Shown: in pieces, positions 45,592 to 58,522 of the stretch | Layout: the number at the start of each line of letters is the position of its first letter | Position numbering within the stretch: position 1 is the stretch's first letter | NCBI RefSeq assembly: GCF_000744785.1 | Contig: NZ_JQMO01000003.1 | Location: 4,712,001-4,776,000 of the forward strand | Length of the DNA stretch: 64,000 nucleotides | DNA from: Kitasatospora azatica KCTC 9699 | GTDB taxonomy: Bacteria > Actinomycetota > Actinomycetes > Streptomycetales > Streptomycetaceae | Direction: 5' to 3' | Notes under the pieces: generated by a model | Told to the model about the DNA's origin: nothing | Database searches by the model: none | The model's input: the letters and a program-made list of their open reading frames with translations, nothing else | Made by a program: the position numbers and the translations under genes

Positions 45592-45873
45592 ATGTCAGCG
45601 CAAGCCCATGGACACACCCCCGCGGCCTGGACCGGGGTCGTCATCTCCTTCGTCGGCTTCTGCGTCAGCGGCGCTGCCATGATCATGGCCTCGGTGCTGC
45701 TGTTCTGGGTCGGCATCCTGGTGATCCTCGGCGGCGGCGCCGTCGGCCTGGCCATGAAGATGGCCGGCATGGGCAAGCAGCCCAACGAGCAGGTCGAGAA
45801 GTACAAGGCCGAGTTCCGTGCGGCCCGCGAGGGCGCGACCGCGCCCGAGGCGGTCACCGCCGGCGCGCACTGA
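45592..45873 (+). CDS. HGxxPAAW family small membrane protein
   Basis: A 93-residue protein carrying the diagnostic HGHTPAAW near its N terminus and two membrane helices (about 14-33 and 36-55), followed by a charged tail (MAGMGKQPNEQVEKYKAEFR). It is conserved between trpE and trpC in streptomycetes. The function is unknown. ATG 45592 has AAGGAG upstream, and an 18-base-pair terminator stem follows. Confidence 0.9.
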   Translation: MSAQAHGHTPAAWTGVVISFVGFCVSGAAMIMASVLLFWVGILVILGGGAVGLAMKMAGMGKQPNEQVEKYKAEFRAAREGATAPEAVTAGAH

Positions 45874-45901
45874 CGCCGACTGACCGCATCCCACCACGTC
45901 C

Positions 45902-45943
45902 CGGACCGGGGCGCCGGGCCCACCAGCCCGGCGCCCCGGTCCG
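45902..45943 (+). terminator. Strong terminator after the HGxxPAAW gene
   Basis: CGGACCGGGGCGCCGGGC (45902-45919) pairs perfectly with GCCCGGCGCCCCGGTCCG (45926-45943) around a six-base loop. This separates the trpE-side genes from the 16 bp repeat array and the trpC-side genes. Confidence 0.9.
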
Positions 45944-45950
45944 CGCGCGT

Positions 45951-46051
45951 TTCGGGCCGGGTTGGGTTCGGCCTGAGCGGCGTTCGGCCCGAGCCGCGTT
46001 CGGGCCGAGCCGCGTTCGGGCCGAGCCGCGTTCGGGCCGGGTTGGGTTCGG
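45951..46051. repeat. 16 bp tandem repeat array
   Basis: Three perfect copies of CGAGCCGCGTTCGGGC lie at 45990-46005, 46006-46021 and 46022-46037. The array is flanked by degenerate units. The boundary sequence TTCGGGCCGGGTTGGGTTCG is identical at 45951-45970 and 46031-46050, exactly 80 bases (five periods) apart. The rest of the 279-base gap up to 46153 shows no further structure I can name. Confidence 0.9.
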
Positions 46052-46152
46052 GTCGCGCGCGTCTCCCGTCCCGGCGCACGGGCCGGCCCCGCACTCCGGC
46101 CACTCGCGCGGCGTAGCGCGGCGGGCCTGCGAACGGGGGGAGAATCACCCCC

Positions 46153-46593
46153 GTGACCGCCTCCAGCACCCCGGCCGGCGCGCCCGCCGCGCTACGCCGC
46201 CTCGTCCGTCCGCTCACCGCGCTCGCCGCCACCGCCGTGCCCACGCTGTTCGTCGCCACCGTGGACCCGAACAGCCCGGGCCACTACCCGACCTGCCCGT
46301 TCCTGCAGGCCACCGGCTGGTGGTGCCCGGGCTGCGGCGGGCTGCGCTGCGTGCACGCGCTGACCCGGGGCGAGCTCGACCAGGCGATGCACGACAACCT
46401 GCTGGCCGTGGTGCTGTTCGGCGTCCTCGGCGTGCTCTGGGTGCGCTGGGCCTGGGCGGCGCTGACCGGTGGCCGCCCGCCCCGGGTGGAGATGGGCAGG
46501 GGTCGGCTGGTCGGGCTGGTGCTGGTGCTGCTCGTCTTCACGGTGCTGCGCAACCTGCCCGCCGGAGCCGGTCTGGCGCCCCCGCTGGTCTGA
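46153..46593 (+). CDS. DUF2752 membrane protein
   Basis: A 146-residue protein with the DUF2752 signature CPFLQATGWWCPGCGGLR (about 48-65), whose cysteines may bind metal or form a disulfide. Membrane helices are at about 20-38, 82-102 and 118-135. The function is unknown. GTG 46153 follows GGGGGAG. It lies upstream of trpC, as in related genomes. Confidence 0.9.
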   Translation: MTASSTPAGAPAALRRLVRPLTALAATAVPTLFVATVDPNSPGHYPTCPFLQATGWWCPGCGGLRCVHALTRGELDQAMHDNLLAVVLFGVLGVLWVRWAWAALTGGRPPRVEMGRGRLVGLVLVLLVFTVLRNLPAGAGLAPPLV

Positions 46594-46823
46594 CGTTCCA
46601 TTCTGCGGCCGTACCTGCCCCGACCTGCCCGGCTGCAGGTCCGCTCCGCGAGACGCGCGCCGGGCGGATGCGCCCCGCGCGCCCCGGTGCCGATACCATC
46701 GAGTTGCCGATGGGGGCGCCGGAGCAGTTCCATTCCGCGCCGCCGATCGGATCATCCGGCTGGCAGATTGATGGGGGCGCCCGTCGTGAGCGAGCGAAGC
46801 GAGCGAGCCAAGGAGGCGGGCGC

Positions 46824-47630
46824 ATGAGCGTGCTCGACGAGATCATCGACGGGGTCCGGCAGGATCTCGCGGAGCGGCAGGCCCGGGTCTCCCTGGACGA
46901 GCTCAAGGAGCTGGCCGCCAAGGCTCGCGACGCCAAGGACGGCGTGGCCGCCCTGCGCGGCGAGGGCGTGCGGGTGATCTGCGAGGTCAAGCGCTCCAGC
47001 CCGTCCAAGGGCGCGCTGGCCGCGATCGCCGACCCGGCCGCCCTCGCGGTCGACTACGCGGCCGGCGGTGCCGCGGCGATCAGCGTGCTCACCGAGCAGC
47101 GCCGGTTCGGTGGCTCGCTGGCCGACCTGGACGCGGTCCGCGCGGCGGTGGACACCCCGCTGCTGCGCAAGGACTTCATCGTCACCGCCTACCAGCTCTG
47201 GGAGGCCCGGGCGCACGGCGCGGACCTCGCGCTGCTGATCGTGGCCGCGCTCGACCAGCCGGCCCTGGTCTCGCTGATCGAGCGGGCCGAGTCGATCGGG
47301 CTGACCCCGCTGGTCGAGGTGCACGACGAGGAGGAGATCGCCCGCGCGGTGGACGCCGGTGCGCGGATCATCGGGGTGAACGCCCGCAACCTCAAGACCC
47401 TCGAGGTGGACCGCAACACCTTCGCCAACGTGGCGCACGCGATCCCGGACCACATCGTCAAGGTGGCCGAGTCCGGTGTCCGCGGCCCGCACGACCTGAT
47501 CGCCTACGCCAACGAGGGCGCGGACGCCGTCCTGGTCGGCGAGTCCCTGGTGACCGGCAAGGACCCGAAGGCGGCCGTCGCCGATCTGGTCGCCGCCGGC
47601 GCCCACCCGGCCCTGCGCAACAAGGGCTGA
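46824..47630 (+). CDS. trpC: Indole-3-glycerol phosphate synthase
   Basis: A 268-residue barrel enzyme. Conserved residues occur in ICEVKRSSPSKGALA (catalytic Glu and Lys), LLRKDFIVTAYQLWEARAHG, LVEVHDEEEIARAVD, IGVNARNLKTLEVD and VAESGV. It is monofunctional, without a fused TrpF. AAGGAGG seven bases before ATG 46824 fixes the start, although the frame is open further upstream. The 230-base upstream gap holds a TACCAT -10-like element (46694), a GC-rich hairpin-like stretch near 46655-46684, and GAGCGAGCGAAGCGAGCGAG just before the ribosome site. I see no Trp-codon leader peptide. Confidence 0.95.
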   Translation: MSVLDEIIDGVRQDLAERQARVSLDELKELAAKARDAKDGVAALRGEGVRVICEVKRSSPSKGALAAIADPAALAVDYAAGGAAAISVLTEQRRFGGSLADLDAVRAAVDTPLLRKDFIVTAYQLWEARAHGADLALLIVAALDQPALVSLIERAESIGLTPLVEVHDEEEIARAVDAGARIIGVNARNLKTLEVDRNTFANVAHAIPDHIVKVAESGVRGPHDLIAYANEGADAVLVGESLVTGKDPKAAVADLVAAGAHPALRNKG

Positions 47631-47636
47631 ATCGAC

Positions 47637-47786
47637 ATGTCCCTCGCCTCCCGCCTCGCTCCCGGTTGCCGCCCGCGCGGCTGCCGGGCTCCGGCTCGCC
47701 GGGTCCTGGGGCGGCGGGTGCGGTACGTGATCGGCTGCGAGCCCGGCCAGGTCCCGGGTCGGCGATGGCGTCGGACGCACGGCTGA
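47637..47786 (+). CDS. trpM: TrpM, small Arg/Cys-rich protein between trpC and trpB
   Basis: A 49-residue ORF running from ATG 47637 to TGA 47784-47786, six bases after trpC. It encodes MSLASRLAPGCRPRGCRAPA, then a basic stretch, RYVIGCEPGQV and RRWRRTHG. Its position and the CRPRGCRAPAR and YVIGCEPGQV segments match my recollection of TrpM (formerly TrpX) of S. coelicolor, reported to modulate tryptophan synthesis and differentiation. It contains three cysteines and about 14 arginines and no membrane segment. A single Trp codon near the end argues against a classical attenuator peptide. Confidence 0.85.
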   Translation: MSLASRLAPGCRPRGCRAPARRVLGRRVRYVIGCEPGQVPGRRWRRTHG

Positions 47787-47790
47787 GCTC

Positions 47791-47808
47791 CGTTTCGTCC
47801 GTTTCGTC
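47791..47808. repeat. 9 bp tandem duplication before trpB
   Basis: CGTTTCGTC occurs twice in tandem (47791-47799, 47800-47808), between the trpM stop and the trpB ribosome site AAGGA. Confidence 0.75.
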
Positions 47809-47823
47809 ATCTAAGGATTCAGC

Positions 47824-49056
<1,233 letters not shown>

Positions 49057-49058
49057 CC

Positions 49059-49868
49059 ATGGGATCCAAGCTGAGCGGCCTGCTCGCCGCCGCCAAGGCC
49101 GAGAACCGCGCCGCGCTGATCGGCTACCTGCCGGCCGGCTTCCCGAGCGTCGAGGGCGGGATCAAGTCGATCAACGCGCTGCTCGAGGGCGGCTGCGACA
49201 TCGTCGAGGTCGGCCTGCCGCACTCCGACCCGGTGCTGGACGGCGCGACCATCCAGACCGCGGACGACATCGCGCTGCGCGGCGGGGTGCGGATCAAGGA
49301 CGTGCTGCGCACCGTGCAGGAGGTCGCCGCGGCCCACCCGGCGGCCGCGGTACTGGTGATGACCTACTGGAACCCGGTGGACCGCTACGGCACCGCACGG
49401 TTCGCCGCCGACCTGGCCGCCGCGGGCGGTGCGGGGGTGATCCTGCCGGACCTGCCGGTCGAGGAGTCCGAGGAGTGGCGCAAGGCGGCCGCCGAACACG
49501 GGCTGGACACCGTCTTCGTGGTCGCTCCGTCCAGCCAGGACAAGCGGCTGGCGCAGGTCACCGCGGCGGGCAGCGGATTCGTCTACGCCGCCGCCGTGAT
49601 GGGCGTGACCGGCAGCCGGGCCCAGGTCGGCGAGCTGGCCGAGGACCTGGTCGCCCGCACCCGGGCCACCACCGAGCTGCCGGTCTGCGTCGGCCTCGGG
49701 GTCTCCACCGCCGCCCAGGCCGCCCAGGTGGCGGGCTTCGCCGACGGTGTGATCGTCGGCTCGGCCTTCGTCCAGCGGATCCTGGACGCGGACGGCGACG
49801 AGCCGGCCGCGCTCGCCGCGGTCCGCGAGCTGGCCGCCGACCTGGCGCAGGGCGTGCGCTCGCGCTGA
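49059..49868 (+). CDS. trpA: Tryptophan synthase alpha chain
   Basis: A 269-residue barrel that cleaves indole glycerol phosphate and channels indole to TrpB. The catalytic glutamate lies in DIVEVGLPHSDP and the aspartate in a later PDLPVEESEEW segment. The phosphate site is GLGVSTAAQAAQV then ADGVIVGSAFV. The family motif usually reads PFSDP; here it is PHSDP, as I recall for streptomycetes. A strong hairpin terminator follows the stop. Confidence 0.96.
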   Translation: MGSKLSGLLAAAKAENRAALIGYLPAGFPSVEGGIKSINALLEGGCDIVEVGLPHSDPVLDGATIQTADDIALRGGVRIKDVLRTVQEVAAAHPAAAVLVMTYWNPVDRYGTARFAADLAAAGGAGVILPDLPVEESEEWRKAAAEHGLDTVFVVAPSSQDKRLAQVTAAGSGFVYAAAVMGVTGSRAQVGELAEDLVARTRATTELPVCVGLGVSTAAQAAQVAGFADGVIVGSAFVQRILDADGDEPAALAAVRELAADLAQGVRSR

Positions 49869-49879
49869 GCAGCTCTCCT

Positions 49880-49916
49880 GACGGCCCGTCACTCCCGCAA
49901 GGGGTGGCGGGCCGTC
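49880..49916 (+). terminator. trp operon terminator
   Basis: GACGGCCCGTCACTCC (49880-49895) pairs with GGGGTGGCGGGCCGTC (49901-49916), with two G-U pairs and a five-base loop, 12 bases after the trpA stop. Confidence 0.88.
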
Positions 49917-50056
49917 GTGCTACGCCGACCCGAACGGGTGAATTCGACGGGCCTGACGTGTCATCGCCTCGGTGCTGGCGTTGCATCAGGTGTCGCACGG
50001 GGAACGCATTCGACCTCTGCCGTTCGTACACTTCTCAACCATCGGGAGATGTCGCC

Positions 50057-50233
50057 GTGGTCGGCCTGCACCGCGCGGTACTGCTCAGGGCGGCCGCCGC
50101 CGCACTGGTGCTGGCGGCGGCCTTCGGCGGCGAGCACGCGGTGGGGCACGCGTTGGCCAAGCGGGGCGCGGAGCTGACGGCGCACCAGGCGGACCTGCAT
50201 CCCGGGCGCCACGCCGGCAAAACGGACAGGTGA
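50057..50233 (+). CDS. Small exported peptide, 58 aa, unknown function
   Basis: A 58-residue ORF with a hydrophobic N terminus (LLRAAAAALVLAAAFGGEHA) and a hydrophilic, histidine-rich remainder (HQADLHPGRHAGK). This is consistent with a small secreted or membrane-anchored peptide. GTG 50057 has GGGAG eight bases upstream and a TACACT -10-like element at 50027. It is short and I do not recognise a family, so it may not be a gene; the codon third positions are strongly GC, as in real genes here. Confidence 0.55.
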   Translation: MVGLHRAVLLRAAAAALVLAAAFGGEHAVGHALAKRGAELTAHQADLHPGRHAGKTDR

Positions 50234-50343
50234 CCCATCCTCACCCAATCGGGTGAATAGGGCAATGTGGAGTAAACAGTGGAAATCCCCTACGGTTCAT
50301 CAGGTGGCTCCGGCGAGAGCTGATGTCCGAGAGGGGGAGCGCC

Positions 50344-50793
50344 ATGCAGGAGTGGATCAGTACCGCGGCCAGGCTCGGCCTGGCGGTGGTCTGGGCCTGG
50401 GCCGGACTCGCCAAGATCTCCGACCCGGCGGTGGCCGCCCAGGCGGTGCGGGCCTACCGGATCCTGCCGGAGGGGCTGGTCAAGCCGGTCGGCTACGGCC
50501 TGCCGTTCCTGGAACTCGCCCTGGCGCTACTGCTGATGGTCGGCCTCGGGGTGCGGATCGTCGCAGTGATCTCGGCGCTGCTGCTGCTGACCTTCATCGC
50601 CGGGATCAGCTCGGCCTGGGCGCGCGGCATCTCGATCGACTGCGGCTGCTTCGGCGGGGGCGGGGCGGTGGACTCCTCCAAGACCCAGTACCTGCAGGAG
50701 ATCCTGCGCGACTGCGGGTTCCTGCTGCTGGCGCTCTGGCTGGTGTTCCGGCCGCGCTCCAAGGCCTCGCTGGACGCCTGGCTGTCGCTGTGA
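50344..50793 (+). CDS. MauE/DoxX-like redox membrane protein
   Basis: A 149-residue protein with four membrane helices (about 8-25, 50-72, 74-93 and 120-138). A conserved CGCFGGGG motif follows the third helix, as in MauE/DoxX proteins that supply electrons to periplasmic thiol-disulfide enzymes. ATG 50344 is preceded by GAGAGGGGGAGCGCC, so the in-frame start at 50323 is rejected. A DsbA-like thioredoxin gene follows 65 bases later, suggesting the two form one redox relay. Confidence 0.9.
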   Translation: MQEWISTAARLGLAVVWAWAGLAKISDPAVAAQAVRAYRILPEGLVKPVGYGLPFLELALALLLMVGLGVRIVAVISALLLLTFIAGISSAWARGISIDCGCFGGGGAVDSSKTQYLQEILRDCGFLLLALWLVFRPRSKASLDAWLSL

Positions 50794-50858
50794 CCGCCGT
50801 CCCCGCGACCGCCGTGCACGTGAACGCTGTGAACTAATCCTCCTGGAAGCTGAAGGAA

Positions 50859-51734
50859 TTGAGCGAGAAGAACCGAGAAGGCAAGCGCACGGCCCGCGAG
50901 AAGATGATCGAGGAGCGGGCCGCCCAGGAGGCCAAGGACGCCCGCCGTCGGAAGCTGATCATCCTCGGTGCGGTGCTGGTGGTGATCGGGGCCGGTGTCG
51001 GCGTCGGCATCGCGGTGCAGAACAACCGGTCCAGCTCGGACACCCCGAAGGCCGCACCGGCCGGCGCGATCGGCAACAAGAACCTGGTGATCCCGGACGG
51101 CCCGGCCAACGCCCCCTCCACGCTCACCGTCTACGAGGACCCGCGGTGCCCCGCCTGCGGCCAGTTCGAGCGTGAATTCGCGCCCACCGTCGACCAGTTG
51201 CAGGACCAGGGCAAGCTCTACGGCAACTACCACATCGTCTCGTTCATCGACCGGCACGACGGTGGCAAGGGCTCCAAGAACGCCGCCAACGCGCTGGCCT
51301 GCGCCCAGGACGCCGGGTACTTCCGCGCCTACCACGACGTGCTCTACAAGAACCAGCCGGACGAGACGGTGGACACCTGGAAGGACAAGTCCAAGCTGAT
51401 CGACCTGTCCAAGCAGGTCCCGGGCCTGGACTCGCCGACCTTCGAGGGCTGCGTCAACACCAACAAGTTCGGCAGCTGGGTGTCGGCCGTGGAGCAGGAC
51501 TTCGACAAGTCCGGCTACTCCTCCACCCCGACCGTCCTGCTCAACGGCAAGCCGATCTACCCGAAGAACGGCAATGACGAGATCACCCCGGACAACCTGG
51601 TGAAGTGGGTGAACGAGGCCAACCAGGGCAAGCCGCTGGGCACCACCGGCAACGCCTCGGCCAGCCCCGCGCCGACCAGCACCGCCGCTGAGAGCGACCC
51701 CAACCTGCAGCCCTCGGGCGGCGCCACGCACTGA
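50859..51734 (+). CDS. Membrane-anchored DsbA-like thioredoxin
   Basis: A 291-residue protein. A cytoplasmic, charged N terminus (about 1-33) and one membrane helix (about 34-52, LIILGAVLVVIGAGVGVGIA) precede an extracytoplasmic thioredoxin fold of the DsbA/DsbG type. Its CPAC active site is in VYEDPRCPACGQFE (about residue 92), and the cis-proline loop is STPTVLLNG. The C terminus is Ser/Thr/Pro-rich. The start is TTG 50859 with GAAGGAA upstream. Together with the upstream MauE-like protein it probably handles disulfides of exported proteins. Confidence 0.92.
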   Translation: MSEKNREGKRTAREKMIEERAAQEAKDARRRKLIILGAVLVVIGAGVGVGIAVQNNRSSSDTPKAAPAGAIGNKNLVIPDGPANAPSTLTVYEDPRCPACGQFEREFAPTVDQLQDQGKLYGNYHIVSFIDRHDGGKGSKNAANALACAQDAGYFRAYHDVLYKNQPDETVDTWKDKSKLIDLSKQVPGLDSPTFEGCVNTNKFGSWVSAVEQDFDKSGYSSTPTVLLNGKPIYPKNGNDEITPDNLVKWVNEANQGKPLGTTGNASASPAPTSTAAESDPNLQPSGGATH

Positions 51735-51823
51735 GTACCCCTCCCGTTCGGGATGCCGTGTCCGAACCGGTATCCCGGGCGGTGCAGGTCTCAAGGTCAC
51801 GACACGGTAGCGTCGGTGGTGCC

Positions 51824-52696
51824 ATGGAACTCGCTTACATCCCGAGCCCGTCGCGGGGCGTCCTCTACCTGGGACCGATCCCGCTTCGCGCGTATGCCTT
51901 CTGCATCATCATCGGTGTCGCCGTTGCCGTCTGGCTCGGCAGCAAGCGCTGGGTCGAGCGCGGTGGAGCCAAGCACACGGTCGGCGACATCGCGGTCTGG
52001 GCGGTGCCGTTCGGCCTGGTCGGCGGCCGGCTCTACCACGTGATCACCGACCACCAGCTCTACTTCGATCCCGGGCAGAACCCCTGGAACGCCTTCAAGA
52101 TCTGGGAGGGCGGCCTCGGGATCTGGGGCGCGATCGCGCTGGGCGCGGTCGGCGCCTGGATCGGCGCCCGCCGCCGCGGCGTCCCGCTGCCGGCCTGGGC
52201 CGACGCGGTCGCGCCGGGCATCGCGCTGGCCCAGGCCTGCGGGCGCTGGGGGAACTGGTTCAACCAGGAGCTGTACGGCCGGTCGACCTCGCTGCCCTGG
52301 GGCCTGCACATCCACAAGGTCAACGCCGACGGCACGGTGACCGACGGGATCTTCCAGCCGACCTTCCTCTACGAGTCGCTCTGGTGCGTCGGGGTGGCGT
52401 TCCTGGTGATCTGGGCCGACCGCCGTTTCCAGCTGGGCCACGGCCGGGCCTTCGCGCTGTACGTCGCGGCCTACACGGTGGGCCGGTTCTGGATCGAGTA
52501 CCTGCGGATCGACGAGGCGCACAAGCTCCTCGGCCTGCGGCTCAACGACTGGACCTCGATCCTGGTCTTCATCGGCGCGGTGGCCTACTTCGTGATCGTC
52601 GGCAAGAAGCGCCCGGGCCGCGAGGACCCGGACAGCATCGACCCGGCGGCGAAGGTCGTGGCCGACGCCGAGGAGAGCAGCAACAGCACCACCTGA
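51824..52696 (+). CDS. lgt: Prolipoprotein diacylglyceryl transferase
   Basis: A 290-residue membrane enzyme attaching diacylglycerol to lipobox cysteines, the step before signal peptidase II. The signature is GRWGNWFNQELYG, and the earlier conserved block is GLVGGRLYHVITD. About seven membrane helices are present. The acidic C-terminal tail is typical of actinobacteria. ATG 51824 is chosen because the family begins there and TAGCGT lies about ten bases upstream, suggesting a very short or absent leader. The frame is open to 51758. Confidence 0.96.
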   Translation: MELAYIPSPSRGVLYLGPIPLRAYAFCIIIGVAVAVWLGSKRWVERGGAKHTVGDIAVWAVPFGLVGGRLYHVITDHQLYFDPGQNPWNAFKIWEGGLGIWGAIALGAVGAWIGARRRGVPLPAWADAVAPGIALAQACGRWGNWFNQELYGRSTSLPWGLHIHKVNADGTVTDGIFQPTFLYESLWCVGVAFLVIWADRRFQLGHGRAFALYVAAYTVGRFWIEYLRIDEAHKLLGLRLNDWTSILVFIGAVAYFVIVGKKRPGREDPDSIDPAAKVVADAEESSNSTT

Positions 52697-52703
52697 CCCA
52701 CTC

Positions 52704-52729
52704 GTGGTCGGCAGCCGTGGTCAGCAGTC
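52704..52729. repeat. 13 bp tandem duplication after lgt
   Basis: GTGGTCGGCAGCC (52704-52716) and GTGGTCAGCAGTC (52717-52729) are adjacent, 11 of 13 identical. A related GGTCAGCGAGG follows at 52739. Confidence 0.7.
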
Positions 52730-52804
52730 GAACGCGCTGGTCAGCGAGGTAAGCCAGGACTTGCTTGCTAGAAAGTGTCAGATCATCGGACTACTTTCAG
52801 TGCC

Positions 52805-53548
52805 ATGAGCGCCGTCACCACTGAACCCGTCACCCACGAACCCGCCATGCCGCGGGTCCCGGCCGAGGGCCACCACCGCGACGTCAACGGCGGCTGGTTG
52901 CGCCCGGCGGTCTTCGGTGCGATGGACGGACTGGTCTCCAACTTCGCGCTGATGACCGGTGTGGTGGGCGGCGCGGCAAGCAGCAGCACGGTGATCCTCA
53001 CCGGCCTGGCGGGCCTCGCGGCCGGCGCGTGCTCGATGGCGGCGGGGGAGTACACCTCGGTGGCCTCGCAGCGCGAGCTGGTCGAGGCCGAGATCGAGGC
53101 CGAGCGGCTGGAGCTGAGCCGCAACCCGCAGGGCGAGCTGGTCGAGCTGGCGGAGGTCTACATAGCCCGCGGGGTCGAGCCGGAGCTGGCCCACGAGGTG
53201 GCCCGCCAGCTCACCCGCGACCCCGAGAAGGCGCTCGAGGTGCACGCCCGCGAGGAGCTCGGGATCGACCCGCACGATCTGCCGAGCCCGCTGGTCGCCG
53301 CCGTCTCCTCCTTCGGCTGCTTCGCGCTCGGCGCGCTGCTGCCGCTGCTGCCCTACCTGCTGGGCGCGACCTCGCTGCTGCCGGCACTGATCCTGGCGGT
53401 GCTCGGCCTCTTCCTGTGCGGCGCCGTGGTGGCCCGGGTGACGGCGCGCAGCTGGTGGTTCAGCGGCCTGCGTCAGCTGGTGCTGGGCGGCGCGGCGGCC
53501 GGGGTCACCTACCTGCTCGGCTGGCTGATCGGCGGCCACATCGGCTGA
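52805..53548 (+). CDS. VIT1/CCC1 family transporter
   Basis: A 247-residue transporter of the vacuolar iron transporter family, which moves Fe2+ or Mn2+. The first helix motif is RPAVFGAMDGLVSNFALMTG. The second is GLAGLAAGACSMAAGEYTSV, with the conserved MAAGEY. A cytoplasmic domain (about 100-165) with acidic helices carries the metal-binding glutamates, and three more helices complete five. ATG 52805 lies seven bases after TACTTT (52792-52797), so it is probably leaderless. The longer GTG 52775 frame is rejected. Confidence 0.93.
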   Translation: MSAVTTEPVTHEPAMPRVPAEGHHRDVNGGWLRPAVFGAMDGLVSNFALMTGVVGGAASSSTVILTGLAGLAAGACSMAAGEYTSVASQRELVEAEIEAERLELSRNPQGELVELAEVYIARGVEPELAHEVARQLTRDPEKALEVHAREELGIDPHDLPSPLVAAVSSFGCFALGALLPLLPYLLGATSLLPALILAVLGLFLCGAVVARVTARSWWFSGLRQLVLGGAAAGVTYLLGWLIGGHIG

Positions 53549-53605
53549 CCCGCCCTGTGCGGAACGTCACGCGGATGAGCGCATAACCATACGGAATCTC
53601 AGGCA

Positions 53606-53640
53606 TGGGCGGCTGTTGACCATCGGTCGACAGCCGCTCG
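53606..53640 (+). terminator. Terminator-like hairpin after the VIT1 gene
   Basis: GCGGCTGTTGACC (53609-53621) pairs with GGTCGACAGCCGC (53625-53637), with one G-U pair and a three-base loop. Flanking G-U/G-C pairs extend the stem to 53606-53640. The rest of the 375-base gap before gltB holds the GlnR-like site and otherwise nothing I can name. Confidence 0.7.
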
Positions 53641-53841
53641 CTTGCTCCGGACGGGTGGAATCGCAGGCGGGCTGTCGGCGGTCGCTGTCGACGATCGTTT
53701 CGCCCCTGTTTCGGCAGGCGACCGGCAGGGCACACTGGAGGCAGTCGCGCCGCCCGGTTACCACCCAGTAATGGCCTCTGACCTGGGCGAGTGTCCGCCA
53801 TGTGGACGAAGAATTCCACTTCCCGGGATTTGCGGCATCAT

Positions 53842-53857
53842 GTAACCTGCACGAAAT
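53842..53857 (+). promoter_or_regulatory. GlnR-like binding site upstream of gltB
   Basis: GTAAC-CTGCAC-GAAAT matches the actinobacterial GlnR half-box GTnAC-n6-GAAAC at all but the last base. It lies 67 bases before the gltB start. A second adjacent box is not obvious. Confidence 0.45.
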
Positions 53858-53923
53858 CGCAGAGGGCCAACGTCGTCCCTGTTGCACTTGCACCTTTTGC
53901 CAAAGACGACGACGGGAGAGCCG

Positions 53924-58514
<4,591 letters not shown>

Positions 58515-58522
<8 letters not shown>

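Noticed and set aside
45951..46051. CRISPR array
   Set aside because: The 16-base units are directly adjacent with no unique spacers and no cas genes nearby.
46594..46823. Tryptophan leader peptide/attenuator before trpC
   Set aside because: No short ORF with consecutive Trp codons is seen, and the GC-rich stem near 46655-46684 is imperfect with no clear alternative structure.
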